Assembly (NCBI RefSeq): GCF_024704385.1
Contig: NZ_JAJDFX010000002.1
Span: 3,286,001-3,350,000 of the forward strand
Length of the DNA: 64,000 nucleotides
Reading direction: 5' to 3'
Source: Cellulomonas sp. P24
GTDB taxonomy: Bacteria > Actinomycetota > Actinomycetes > Actinomycetales > Cellulomonadaceae
Positions 7,510 through 16,174 of the stretch are shown piece after piece. The notes under the pieces are model-generated. The model was given only the letters and a program-made list of their open reading frames with translations. It did not search any database and had not been told where the DNA came from. How positions within the stretch are numbered: position 1 is the first letter of the stretch; each line of letters begins with the position of its first letter. Made by a program: the position numbers and the translations under genes.

Positions 7510-9509
7510 CGGAGACGACCAGCTCGACCACCGGCGCGGAGCCGCTTCTCGCGATCCGCGACCTGGAGGTGTCCTTCACCACGGCGGGCGGCATCGTCCA
7601 GGCCGTCCGTGGTGCGGATCTCACGATCTACCCAGGGCAGACCGTGGCGATCGTCGGCGAGTCCGGCTCCGGCAAGTCGACGCTGGCGCACGCGATCATC
7701 AGCCTTCTGCCCGGCACCGGCAAGGTGACCGGTGGCTCGATCATGTTCAACGGCGTCGAGGTGACGAGTGCGAGCCAGCGCGAGATCATCGCGATGCGGG
7801 GCAAGCAGATCGGCCTCGTCCCGCAGGACCCGATGTCGAACCTCAACCCGGTCTGGAAGATCGGGTTCCAGGTCAAGGAGGCGCTCCGGGCGAACGGGAT
7901 CGACGCGAGCCGGGTCACCCGGAACGCTCTGACGACCGGCCTGGTCAACGACGAGCTGAGCATCGACGTCGCGCCGAACGACGACGACCTCTACCTCGGC
8001 CGCAAGGCCAAGGCCGCGCTCCTGGCCGCGCTGCGCACGGCGGTCACGACCGCCAAGGGTGCCGAGGCCGCCACCGCGGCTGTCGACCGGGCCGGTTCGG
8101 CGCTCGTCGTCGGGGTGACCACGCGCAGCGAGGTGCTCGCCGTCCTCACGGAGGCGGGTCTCCCGAACGCCGAGGCGACCGTCGCGTCGCTCGTCAAGGG
8201 TGCGGACCTCACCGACCGTGTCGCCGGCCTCCTGAGCGAGGCCGGGCTGCCGGACGCCGAACGGCGTGCCAAGCAGTACCCGCACGAGTTCTCCGGTGGC
8301 ATGCGCCAGCGCGCACTGATCGCGATCGGCCTCGCGGCCCGTCCGCAGCTGCTGATCGCGGACGAGCCGACGTCGGCGCTGGACGTGACCGTCCAGCGGC
8401 AGATCCTCGACCACCTGAACGGCCTCACGCAGGAGCTCGGCACCGCGGTGCTGTTCATCACGCACGACCTCGGCCTCGCTGCCGAGCGCGCGGAGCACCT
8501 GGTCGTGATGTACCGCGGCAAGGTCGTCGAGTCGGGCCCGGCGCTGCAGATCCTCAAGGCGCCGAAGCACCCCTACACGCAGCGTCTGGTCGCCTCCGCA
8601 CCGTCGCTCGCCTCGCGTCGCATCCAGAGCGCGAAGGCCGCCGGCATCGAGGCGACCGACCTGCTCGCGCCGACGGGTGGCGAGGCCACCGCGAGCGCCG
8701 ACCACGTGCTCAGCGTCGCGAACCTCACGAAGGTGTTCCGGTTGCGGGGCGCACGTCCCGGGTCGCACACCGACTTCAAGGCCGTCGACGACGTGTCCTT
8801 CGAGCTGCAGCGCGGGACCACGCTCGCCCTCGTCGGCGAGTCGGGTTCGGGGAAGTCCACCGTCGCGAACATCGTGCTCAACCTGATCGACCCGACCGAG
8901 GGGAAGGTGTACTTCGACGGGACGGACATGAGCACGCTCGGCGCGAGGGAGCTCTTCGACTTCCGACGCCGGGTGCAGCCGATCTTCCAGAACCCGTACG
9001 GTTCGCTCGACCCGATGTACTCGATCTTCCGCACGATCGAGGAGCCCCTGCGGACCCACCACATCGGCAACAAGGCCTCGCGCGAGAAGCGGGTCCGCGA
9101 GCTGCTCGACATGGTGGCCCTCCCGCAGACCACGATGCGGCGGTACCCGAACGAGCTCTCCGGTGGGCAGCGTCAGCGCATCGCCGTCGCGCGTGCGCTC
9201 GCCCTGTCACCCGAGGTGATCGTGTGCGACGAGGCCGTCTCGGCCCTCGACGTGCTCGTGCAGGCGCAGATCCTCACGCTTCTCAACGACCTGCAGGCCG
9301 AGCTCGGGCTCAGCTACCTGTTCATCACGCACGACCTCGCCGTCGTCCGCCAGATCGCCGACCGGGTGTGCGTGATGCAGACCGGGAAGGTCGTGGAGTA
9401 CGCGACCACGGACGAGGTCTTCGACCACCCGCAGCGGGACTACACGCGCGAGCTCCTGGACGCGATCCCCGGGAGCAAGCTCGACGTGTTCGGGGCCGCG
9501 TCGGCGTGA
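7506..9509 (+). CDS. Peptide ABC transporter double ATP-binding protein (DppD-DppF fusion)
   Basis: This 667-residue protein carries two ABC ATPase domains and supplies both nucleotide-binding subunits of the importer. Domain 1 has Walker A GESGSGKST at residues 51-59, Q-loop VPQDPMSNLNP near 105-115, signature FSGGMRQR near 262-269 and Walker B LLIADEPTSALD. Domain 2 starts after residue 400 with a second GESGSGKST, Q-loop IFQNPYGSLDP, signature LSGGQRQR and VIVCDEAVSALD. Both end in HPYT/RDYTRELL-type oligopeptide ATPase tails. The distance between Q-loop and signature in domain 1 is about 155 residues instead of the usual 55-65, so its helical subdomain carries an insertion of roughly 95 residues. 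The start overlaps the dppC stop. Confidence 0.92.
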   Translation: MTETTSSTTGAEPLLAIRDLEVSFTTAGGIVQAVRGADLTIYPGQTVAIVGESGSGKSTLAHAIISLLPGTGKVTGGSIMFNGVEVTSASQREIIAMRGKQIGLVPQDPMSNLNPVWKIGFQVKEALRANGIDASRVTRNALTTGLVNDELSIDVAPNDDDLYLGRKAKAALLAALRTAVTTAKGAEAATAAVDRAGSALVVGVTTRSEVLAVLTEAGLPNAEATVASLVKGADLTDRVAGLLSEAGLPDAERRAKQYPHEFSGGMRQRALIAIGLAARPQLLIADEPTSALDVTVQRQILDHLNGLTQELGTAVLFITHDLGLAAERAEHLVVMYRGKVVESGPALQILKAPKHPYTQRLVASAPSLASRRIQSAKAAGIEATDLLAPTGGEATASADHVLSVANLTKVFRLRGARPGSHTDFKAVDDVSFELQRGTTLALVGESGSGKSTVANIVLNLIDPTEGKVYFDGTDMSTLGARELFDFRRRVQPIFQNPYGSLDPMYSIFRTIEEPLRTHHIGNKASREKRVRELLDMVALPQTTMRRYPNELSGGQRQRIAVARALALSPEVIVCDEAVSALDVLVQAQILTLLNDLQAELGLSYLFITHDLAVVRQIADRVCVMQTGKVVEYATTDEVFDHPQRDYTRELLDAIPGSKLDVFGAASA

Positions 9510-9520
9510 GGCCATGAGGA

Positions 9521-9554
9521 CCGTGGTGGCCGGCGGGGACGCCGGCCGCCACGG
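9521..9554 (+). terminator. Terminator-like hairpin after the dpp operon
   Basis: A 15-bp GC-rich stem (9521-9535 with 9540-9554, loop GGGA, one G:U pair) follows the last dpp gene by 11 nt. There is no U-run, as is common in actinobacteria. Confidence 0.7.
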
Positions 9555-9582
9555 CGCCGGTCAGGTCGCGCGCTCCGGCGCG

Positions 9583-9588
9583 TAGAAT
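9583..9588 (+). promoter_or_regulatory. -10 box TAGAAT of the typA promoter
   Basis: TAGAAT follows the dpp terminator and would give a leader of about 45 nt before ATG 9643. No clear -35 is visible. Confidence 0.45.
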
Positions 9589-9642
9589 AGGCGGCTGCGC
9601 CCCATGACGCGGCGCGCACCCCCTTCCAGGAATGAGTCCTTC

Positions 9643-11571
9643 ATGTCTGTGCCTGCCGCCAAGCGCGTGCGCTCCGACCTGCGCAACGTCGCGATCGTCG
9701 CCCACGTCGACCACGGCAAGACCACTCTCGTCGACGCGATGCTCTGGCAGTCCGGAGCGTTCGGCGCGCACGCGCACGTCGACGAGCGCGCGATGGACTC
9801 CGGCGACCTCGAGCGCGAGAAGGGCATCACGATCCTCGCGAAGAACACCGCCGTGCACTACTCCGGGCCGGCGGCCGCGGAGTTCGGGCACCCCGAGGGG
9901 ATCACGATCAACGTGATCGACACCCCCGGTCACGCGGACTTCGGCGGCGAGGTCGAGCGCGGCCTGTCCATGGTCGACGGCGTCGTGCTGCTGGTGGACG
10001 CGAGCGAGGGCCCGCTCCCGCAGACGCGGTTCGTGCTGCGCAAGGCGCTCATCGCGAAGCTGCCGGTGATCCTCGTGGTCAACAAGGTGGACCGCCCGGA
10101 CTCGCGCATCACCGAGGTCGTCCACGAGGCGACCGACCTGCTCCTCGGGCTCGCGAGCGACCTGCACGAGGACGTGCCTGACCTCGACCTCGACGCGATC
10201 CTCGACGTCCCGGTGGTGTACGCCGCGGCGAAGGCCGGTCGGGCATCGATGAACCAGCCGGCCGACGGTGGCCTCCCGGACAGCGAGAGCCTCGAGCCGC
10301 TGTTCCGGACGATCCTGGAGAAGATCCCGGCCCCCACCTACGAGGAGGGCGCGCCCCTGCAGGCGCACGTCACGAACCTCGACGCCTCGCCGTTCCTCGG
10401 CCGCCTCGCGCTGCTGCGCGTCTTCAACGGCGAGATCCGTAAGGGCCAGATGGTCGCCTGGTGCCGGCACGACGGCACGACGCAGACGGTCAAGGTCACC
10501 GAGCTGCTCGAGACCCGTGCCCTCGACCGGGTGCCCACCGAGTCCGCCGGCCCGGGCGACATCGTGGCCGTTGCCGGGATCGCCGACATCACGATCGGTG
10601 AGACGCTGACCGACCCGGACGACCCGCGCCCGCTGCCGCTCATCACGGTCGACGACCCGGCGATCTCGATGACCATCGGGATCAACACGTCGCCGCTCGC
10701 CGGCAAGGGCGGCAAGAACCACAAGGTCACCGCCCGCCAGGTGAAGGACCGCCTCGACAAGGAGCTCGTCGGCAACGTCTCGCTGCGGGTCCTGCCGACC
10801 GAGCGTCCCGACGCCTGGGAGGTCCAGGGCCGTGGCGAGCTCGCCCTGGCGATCCTCGTCGAGCAGATGCGCCGGGAGGGCTTCGAGCTGACGGTCGGCA
10901 AGCCGCAGGTCGTCACGAAGCTCGTCGACGGCAAGGTCCACGAGCCGATGGAGCGCATGACGATCGACGTCCCCGAGGAGTACCTCGGGTCGGTCACGCA
11001 GCTGCTCGCCCAGCGCAAGGGCCGCATGGAGACGATGGCGAACCACGGCACGGGCTGGGTCCGCATGGAGTTCATGGTCCCGGCACGTGGGTTGATCGGC
11101 TTCCGCACGCAGTTCCTCACCGACACGCGCGGCACGGGCATCGCCTCGTCGATCGCCGAGGGGCACGAGCCGTGGGCGGGCCCGATCGAGACGCGGGTCA
11201 ACGGCTCGCTCGTGGCGGACCGCGCCGGTGTGGTGACGCCGTTCGCGATGATCAACCTGCAGGAGCGCGGCTCGTTCTTCGTCGACCCGACGCAGGAGGT
11301 CTACGAGGGCATGATCGTGGGCGAGAACTCGCGCAACGAGGACATGGACGTCAACATCACCAAGGAGAAGAAGCTGACGAACATGCGGTCCTCGACCGCC
11401 GACAACTTCGAGAACCTGGTGCCCCCGCGTCACCTCACCCTCGAGGAGTCGCTCGAGTTCGCCCGCGAGGACGAGTGCGTCGAGGTGACGCCGGAGAAGA
11501 TCCGCATCCGCAAGGTGATCCTCGACCAGTCCGACCGCGCCCGCGCGTTCGCCCGGGCCAAGCGCGCCTGA
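9643..11571 (+). CDS. typA: Ribosome-associated translational GTPase TypA/BipA
   Basis: This 642-residue translation-factor GTPase has G1 AHVDHGKTT near residue 25, the switch I segment EREKGITILAKNTAV, G3 DTPGHADFGGEVER, G4 NKVDRPD, then EF-Tu domain 2, two EF-G-like domains and the TypA-specific C-terminal domain (GLIGFRTQFLTDTRGTG and PRHLTLEESLEFAREDE). TypA assists ribosome assembly and stress adaptation. ATG 9643 is preferred because the family starts close to the RSDLRNVAIVAHVDHGK segment and an AGGA lies upstream; an in-frame ATG at 9604 would add 13 residues. Only 4 nt separate its stop from mshB. Confidence 0.97.
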   Translation: MSVPAAKRVRSDLRNVAIVAHVDHGKTTLVDAMLWQSGAFGAHAHVDERAMDSGDLEREKGITILAKNTAVHYSGPAAAEFGHPEGITINVIDTPGHADFGGEVERGLSMVDGVVLLVDASEGPLPQTRFVLRKALIAKLPVILVVNKVDRPDSRITEVVHEATDLLLGLASDLHEDVPDLDLDAILDVPVVYAAAKAGRASMNQPADGGLPDSESLEPLFRTILEKIPAPTYEEGAPLQAHVTNLDASPFLGRLALLRVFNGEIRKGQMVAWCRHDGTTQTVKVTELLETRALDRVPTESAGPGDIVAVAGIADITIGETLTDPDDPRPLPLITVDDPAISMTIGINTSPLAGKGGKNHKVTARQVKDRLDKELVGNVSLRVLPTERPDAWEVQGRGELALAILVEQMRREGFELTVGKPQVVTKLVDGKVHEPMERMTIDVPEEYLGSVTQLLAQRKGRMETMANHGTGWVRMEFMVPARGLIGFRTQFLTDTRGTGIASSIAEGHEPWAGPIETRVNGSLVADRAGVVTPFAMINLQERGSFFVDPTQEVYEGMIVGENSRNEDMDVNITKEKKLTNMRSSTADNFENLVPPRHLTLEESLEFAREDECVEVTPEKIRIRKVILDQSDRARAFARAKRA

Positions 11572-11575
11572 GGTC

Positions 11576-12643
11576 GTGACCGGCGGACTGCTCGCCGTCC
11601 ACGCCCACCCGGACGACGAGACGCTCTCGACGGGTGCGTTGATCGCGACGTGGGCGGCGGCGGGCCTGCCGGTGACGGTCGTGACGTGCACGCGTGGCGA
11701 GCTCGGCGAGGTGATCCCTCCCGAGCTCGCCCACCTCGAAGGTGACGGCGACCGCCTCGCGACGCACCGTGTGGCGGAGCTCGGCGACGCGCTGCGCGCG
11801 CTCGGCGCAGACGGGGTCTTCCTCGACCAGGTGCCGCTCCCGAGCCGTGCGCTCGGCGATCGTGCGTTCGACGATCGTGCGTTCGACGACCGTGCGCTCG
11901 GCGATCGGGTGGTCGCGTCGCAGGACGGTCCGCCTCCTCGGTACGTGGACTCCGGGATGGCCTGGGTGTCAGCGGGCCTGGCTGGTCGCGCCGACGCTCT
12001 CCGGCCGGAGGCCCTCGTCGCGCGCCCGCTCGACGAGCAGGCCGAACGGCTCGCGGAGCTCATCCGGGAACGCCGGCCCGAGGTCGTCGTGACCTACGAG
12101 CCGGGCGGAGGGTACGGCCACCCGGACCACGTCAGGGCGCACCAGCTGACGATGCGCGCTGTCGAGCTCGCCGCCGCCGACCGGTCGGAGCTCACCGTGG
12201 GCACCGGAACCGCGATGCCGTCCTCCCCGCATGCCGTCGCGGCGGTCCTGTGGGCCGTCGTCGGTGCCGGCGCGCTCCGGGAGTCCTGGCGTGCGCTCGC
12301 GACGGCGCGCGTCGTCGCAGAGCTCCCCGAGCGTCCGACCCTCGTGCTGCCCGATCCTGCCGGACCGCTCCCGTCCGTCGCCGTCCCCGACGACGACGTC
12401 GATCTGACGGTCGACGTCCTGCCCGTGCTCGACCGCGTCCTCGGAGCTCTCCGGGCGCACCGCACACAGGTCCAGGCCATCGGGGTGGTGCGCGACGTCG
12501 CGACCGGCTCGAGGGTCCTCGGCTGCCACGCGCTGAGCAACCGGGTCCTGGCGCCGGTGCTGCACCAGGAGTCGTACCGGTTCGCACCAGGGCTTGACGG
12601 CGACCCGGCGTGCTGGCCCGCCGGGGTCACGCGGGTAACCTGA
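11576..12643 (+). CDS. mshB: N-acetyl-GlcNAc-inositol deacetylase MshB (mycothiol biosynthesis)
   Basis: This 355-residue zinc-dependent PIG-L/LmbE-family deacetylase carries the metal motif AHPDDE at residues 10-15, the MshB-typical TCTRGELGEVIPPELAHL near 40-55, and the third zinc ligand in GGGYGHPDHV near residue 180. It deacetylates GlcNAc-inositol to GlcN-inositol, the second step of mycothiol synthesis. GTG 11576 is 4 nt after the typA stop. A variable loop near residues 91-110 is built from four in-frame 15-bp tandem repeats giving (A-L/F-G/D-D-R), not a family feature. The following small membrane gene is the usual partner in actinobacteria. Confidence 0.93.
   Translation: MTGGLLAVHAHPDDETLSTGALIATWAAAGLPVTVVTCTRGELGEVIPPELAHLEGDGDRLATHRVAELGDALRALGADGVFLDQVPLPSRALGDRAFDDRAFDDRALGDRVVASQDGPPPRYVDSGMAWVSAGLAGRADALRPEALVARPLDEQAERLAELIRERRPEVVVTYEPGGGYGHPDHVRAHQLTMRAVELAAADRSELTVGTGTAMPSSPHAVAAVLWAVVGAGALRESWRALATARVVAELPERPTLVLPDPAGPLPSVAVPDDDVDLTVDVLPVLDRVLGALRAHRTQVQAIGVVRDVATGSRVLGCHALSNRVLAPVLHQESYRFAPGLDGDPACWPAGVTRVT
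11846..11905 (+). repeat. 15-bp in-frame tandem repeat, four copies, within mshB
   Basis: Four units of the form CGTGCG(C/T)TCG(G/A)CGA(T/C) run from 11846 to 11905. The two outer copies are identical to each other and the two inner copies are nearly so. The period keeps the reading frame and adds about 20 charged residues to a surface loop. Confidence 0.85.
12636..12641 (+). promoter_or_regulatory. -10 box TAACCT before the small membrane protein gene
   Basis: TAACCT, overlapping the end of mshB, lies 7 nt before GTG 12649; a possible internal leaderless promoter. Confidence 0.4.
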
Positions 12644-12648
12644 CCGAC

Positions 12649-13083
12649 GTGCTGAGAATCTCGTCCGTCGTGGTGACCCGTGTCGTCGGCTCGTTCGTGC
12701 TCGGTGCGGTCGTCGGCGTCCTCGGCACGGTGCTGCATCGGTCGGTACCCCCGTGGGGGCTGGTGCTGTGCCTGCTCCTCGTGCTCGCTGGTGCCGTAAC
12801 GGTGCGGGCGTGGGGCGGCCTGATCGCCTTGCTGGCGTACGCCGTGGCGTGGGGAGGTGTCGTCTTCCTGCTGAGCATGCGCGGCCCGGGCGGTGACGTC
12901 CTGATCCCCGGCGGGACGGCGAGCTGGACGATCCTCGGGCAGATCTGGATCCTCGGCGCATGGCTTCCGATCGCCGCCGCCGCTTTCCTCCCGTCCCGAT
13001 GGTTCCGCGACGCGCCGCCGCAGGTGTCGGGGCTCGCGAGCCTCGTCCCAGGAGGTGCGGACGGACATGAGCGCGACGCCTGA
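12649..13083 (+). CDS. Small integral membrane protein (DUF6113-like)
   Basis: This 144-residue protein has about four hydrophobic helices (TRVVGSFVLGAVVGVLGTVL, then LVLCLLLVLAGAVTVRAWG, LIALLAYAVAWGGVVFLL and ILGQIWILGAWLPIAAAAF). It matches the small membrane protein that often follows mshB in actinobacteria and is annotated there as DUF6113; that assignment is from context and memory. Function unknown. Start GTG 12649 is chosen because a TAACCT hexamer lies 7 nt upstream and because the first helix then follows at once. It overlaps the next gene by 17 nt. Confidence 0.75.
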   Translation: MLRISSVVVTRVVGSFVLGAVVGVLGTVLHRSVPPWGLVLCLLLVLAGAVTVRAWGGLIALLAYAVAWGGVVFLLSMRGPGGDVLIPGGTASWTILGQIWILGAWLPIAAAAFLPSRWFRDAPPQVSGLASLVPGGADGHERDA

Positions 13084-13555
13084 GGCGTTCCGCGCGGCGA
13101 TCGCGCGACTCGCGACCGGGGTGGTCGTGGTCGCGGTGAACCATGGTGGGACGGATCACGCGATGACGGCGAGCACGTTGACATCGGTGTCCCTCGAACC
13201 TCCGATGCTGCTGTTCTGCGTCCACCGGGAGTCCCGGTTCCGCGACGCGCTCGACGAGGTCGACCAGTGGGCCGTGTCGGTGCTCTCGGACACGGGATCG
13301 TCGGTGGCGGACTGGTTCGCGTCCCCCGGTCGGCCGGTCGTGGGGCAGTTCGCGCAGGTGCCGCATCGCCGAGGTGCGCTCTCGGGTGCGGCGCTGGTCG
13401 AGGACGCCTCGGCCTGGTTCGAGTGCCGGACGGCCGCGATCCACCGCGCCGGGGACCACGACATCGTGATCGGGGACGTCGTGTCCGCTGCGACCGGTGA
13501 GCTCGGCGCCGGCGGACTGGTCCATCACCGCGGCCGGCTCCGACCCGTTCGCTGA
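13067..13555 (+). CDS. Flavin reductase family protein (FMN-binding)
   Basis: This 162-residue single-domain flavin reductase has the fold signatures FRAAIARLATGVVVV at residues 8-22, the flavin-contacting MTASTLTSVSLEPPMLLFCV near 34-53, and HDIVIGDV near the C-terminus. Such proteins bind FMN/FAD and reduce it with NAD(P)H, often to feed a monooxygenase, but no monooxygenase is adjacent here. ATG 13067 has a perfect AGGAGGT site 10 nt upstream, inside the end of the preceding gene. It ends with H-H-R-G-R-L, the usual family terminus. Confidence 0.88.
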   Translation: MSATPEAFRAAIARLATGVVVVAVNHGGTDHAMTASTLTSVSLEPPMLLFCVHRESRFRDALDEVDQWAVSVLSDTGSSVADWFASPGRPVVGQFAQVPHRRGALSGAALVEDASAWFECRTAAIHRAGDHDIVIGDVVSAATGELGAGGLVHHRGRLRPVR

Positions 13556-13649
13556 GCAGGGTGCGACCTACCCCGCCGCAGAGGGCCTGACGCCTAGACT
13601 CTCGCCCTGCGGGGGGGTCCTCGCGCGAGACGGGCAGGAGACTGACGGG

Positions 13650-15827
13650 ATGGCGACGGACGACGGGCTCGAGGACGGTTCGCCGACGGGTGACGCCCCG
13701 GCCGAACCGCTGGAGGTGTCGGGGGAGCTCGGCGAGGTCGAGGAGCCTGAGGCGGACGACGGCGCGGACGCGTCGGCGCCGGATCTCGTCATCGAGTCAG
13801 CCGATGAGGCGGAGCTGCCGGCCGAGCCAGAGTCGGCCGACGAGCCTGAGTCCTCAGCTGAGCCTGAGGTGATCGACGAACACGAGTCACCCGCCGAGCC
13901 GGAGTCGCCGGCTGAACCCGAGCCGTCTCCCGAGCCTGAGGCGATCGACGAGCCTGGGTCGCCCGTCGAACCCGAGCCGGATGCCGCACCTGAGGTGACC
14001 GCCTCGGGCCCGGACCTCGAGGCGACCGTGGTGATGAGCCGGGTGCCCGACGACGTCGTGTTCGCGCCCGCTCTCGAACGGTCCTCGCGCCAGGAGCCTG
14101 TGGACACCGCCGCGGAACCCGTCGTCCCGGCGTCGCCGCTCGCCGTCTTCGAGCCGGAGAAGCCGCGGCGGCGTGCGCGTCGCACCGTCCTGGCGACGCT
14201 CGCCGTCGCGATCGTGCTCGCGGGTGCGTACGTCGGGACCTGTTGGGCGTTCGCGGAGCGAGTGCCGCGGGGGACGACCGTCGCCGGGGTGGCCATCGGT
14301 GGGATGTCGGCCTCCGAGGCGCGGTCGGCCCTCGAGGCGAGGCTGACGAGCCTGGCGACCGAGCCGATCCCGGTCGAGGTCGGGGACAAGAGCACGACGC
14401 TCGATCCGGCCTCCTCCGGGCTGACGCTCGACGTGCAGGCCACCGTCGACTCGCTCACGGGTTTCGATCTCCACCCGGCGGCGCTCTGGACCCAGATCTT
14501 CGGGGCGGGTCCGTCGGCTCCCGTGAGCAGCGTCGACCCCACGTCGTTCACCGACGCGATGACCGCGCTCGCGGACTCCGTCGCGACTGCTCCCGTCAAC
14601 GGGACGATCGTGTTCGTCGACGGTGCGCCTCACGCGACGGCACCGGTCGCCGGTACCGCGCTCGACGTCACGAAGGCGACCGACATCCTCCGGCGGCAGT
14701 GGCTCACCGCTGCGCGTCCGATCGCACTCCCGGTGACGTCGGTCGCCCCCGCGATCGGACAGGCCCAGCTCGACGCGGCGATGACGACGTTCGCCGCTCC
14801 CCTCGTCGCCGCACCGGTGGCGGTCGCGGTCGCGGACCAGGTCGCCCAGCTGCCCGCCTCGGTGCTGGCCGATGCCGCCACGTTCACCCCCGGGGACTCC
14901 GGTCTCGAGCTGACGCTCGACGGCGACAAGCTCGTCGCGGCGGTCGTGGCCCGGACGACGAACCTGCTCACGGCAGCGGCGAACGCGTCGTTCGCGTTCG
15001 TGAACGACGCACCGGTCGTCGTGCCCGGGGCAGCGGGGACGACGCTCGACCCGACCACGCTCGCGGACGCGGTCAGCACGGCGAGCCGGTCGACCGACCG
15101 GACCGCGCGGGTCGAGCTGGTGCCCACGCAGCCGGCGGAGTCGACGGCGGCGCTCGAGAAGCTCGGTATCAAGGAGATCGTCTCCGAGTTCGCGACGACG
15201 CTCACGAACGAGCCGGTCCGGACCAAGAACCTGGTGCGCGGGTCGGAGAAGGTCAACGGGAGCCTGATCCTGCCGGGAGAGACGTTCTCCATCAACAAGG
15301 TGCTCGCACCGGTCACCGAGGCCGGGGGCTACTTCCCCGGGCATCAGATCGAGAACGGGTTCTTCACGACGGGCATCGGCGGTGGGCTGTCCCAGATGGG
15401 GACGACGACCTACAACGCGGCCTACTTCGCCGGTTTCGAGGACGTCGAGCACCGGCCGCACAGCTACTACTTCTCGCGGTACCCGGAGGGGCGGGAGGCG
15501 ACGGTCTTCCAGGGGCAGATCGACGTGCGCTTCAAGAACAACACGCCGTACGGTGCGCTGCTCCAGGCATGGGTCTCCGACAACCAGGTGCACGTGCGGG
15601 TCTGGAGCACCAAGTACTGGACCGTCGAGTCGACCACGAGCCCGCGGTCGAACATCGTGAACCCGACGACGGTGCACTCGACCGCTCCTGGGTGCACGCC
15701 GTCCGCAGCCGGCAACCCGGGCTTCAAGGTGACGGTGACCCGGAAGGTCTCGCTCGACGGCGTGGTGACGTTCACCGAGGCGAAGACCTGGCGGTACGAC
15801 CCGCAGAACGCCGTGACCTGCGGCTGA
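13650..15827 (+). CDS. VanW family cell-envelope protein with acidic Pro-rich N-terminus
   Basis: This 725-residue protein has four regions. Residues 1-165 form a disordered, highly acidic cytoplasmic tail of Glu/Pro-rich repeats (variants of PEPESPAEPE). One membrane helix follows near 175-195 (VLATLAVAIVLAGAYVGTCW). Two or more peptidoglycan-binding-4-like repeats come next, near 215-470. The VanW domain is near 510-640, with LPGETFSINKVLAPVTEAGGY, GGGLSQMGTTTYNAA and ATVFQGQIDVRFKN. VanW proteins are exported and associated with peptidoglycan; the biochemical role is unknown. The ATG at 13650 has GGCAGGAGA upstream; the frame extends further 5' into the preceding gene but without support. 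Confidence 0.88.
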   Translation: MATDDGLEDGSPTGDAPAEPLEVSGELGEVEEPEADDGADASAPDLVIESADEAELPAEPESADEPESSAEPEVIDEHESPAEPESPAEPEPSPEPEAIDEPGSPVEPEPDAAPEVTASGPDLEATVVMSRVPDDVVFAPALERSSRQEPVDTAAEPVVPASPLAVFEPEKPRRRARRTVLATLAVAIVLAGAYVGTCWAFAERVPRGTTVAGVAIGGMSASEARSALEARLTSLATEPIPVEVGDKSTTLDPASSGLTLDVQATVDSLTGFDLHPAALWTQIFGAGPSAPVSSVDPTSFTDAMTALADSVATAPVNGTIVFVDGAPHATAPVAGTALDVTKATDILRRQWLTAARPIALPVTSVAPAIGQAQLDAAMTTFAAPLVAAPVAVAVADQVAQLPASVLADAATFTPGDSGLELTLDGDKLVAAVVARTTNLLTAAANASFAFVNDAPVVVPGAAGTTLDPTTLADAVSTASRSTDRTARVELVPTQPAESTAALEKLGIKEIVSEFATTLTNEPVRTKNLVRGSEKVNGSLILPGETFSINKVLAPVTEAGGYFPGHQIENGFFTTGIGGGLSQMGTTTYNAAYFAGFEDVEHRPHSYYFSRYPEGREATVFQGQIDVRFKNNTPYGALLQAWVSDNQVHVRVWSTKYWTVESTTSPRSNIVNPTTVHSTAPGCTPSAAGNPGFKVTVTRKVSLDGVVTFTEAKTWRYDPQNAVTCG

Positions 15828-15850
15828 CGCCGCTGTCACTGACGCCGCTG

Positions 15851-16081
15851 TCAGGTGCGCGGTACCCGGGGCGCTCGCGGCGGGATGATCTTCCCGATGG
15901 CGATGTCCTCGGCGCGGACCTCCACGTCGCCGTGGCGGCTGCGTACCGTCACCCCGTCCGGTCCCGAGGCGAGCAGGTCGCCGAGCACGTCGGAGTACCC
16001 GCCCTCCGGCAGATGCCGTCGGACGACGACGCGTACCCCGAGGGGCCAGTCTCGCCACGGCTGGGAGGGGACGTGCGTCAT
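15851..16081 (-). CDS. Small SH3-like domain protein (Rv0428c N-terminal-like), 76 aa
   Basis: This short basic protein reads as a single small beta-barrel: WPLGVRVVVRRHL near residue 12, then YSDVLGDLLASGPDGVTVRSRHGDVEVRAED, ending IGKIIPPRAPRVPR. The same pattern is found at the N-terminus of the Rv0428c/Cg3035-type GNAT acetyltransferases, where it precedes the catalytic domain. Here no acetyltransferase domain follows in any frame, so the domain stands alone. Sequence resemblance is from memory, moderate certainty. It is convergent with the VanW gene (23 nt apart) and divergent from the ferredoxin gene. Confidence 0.65.
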   Translation of the reverse strand: MTHVPSQPWRDWPLGVRVVVRRHLPEGGYSDVLGDLLASGPDGVTVRSRHGDVEVRAEDIAIGKIIPPRAPRVPRT

Positions 16082-16174
16082 GTGGACGCCGATGCTCGTG
16101 GGCCTGTCACCTGAGAGATACTAGGCCGGGGCGCCCGGCAGGGCGTCGCCTCGACAGGCCAGTGGAGGTCGACA

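Noticed and set aside
9325-12063. A 912-residue open frame antisense to typA and mshB
   Set aside because: Its composition (Arg/Asp/Val/Leu runs) is a mirror of high-GC third-position bias; typA and mshB on the plus strand have full family motifs. The same reasoning rejects the long antisense frames at 3758-5110, 7413-9062, 13887-16058, 16519-18876, 44470-46362 and 50122-52440.
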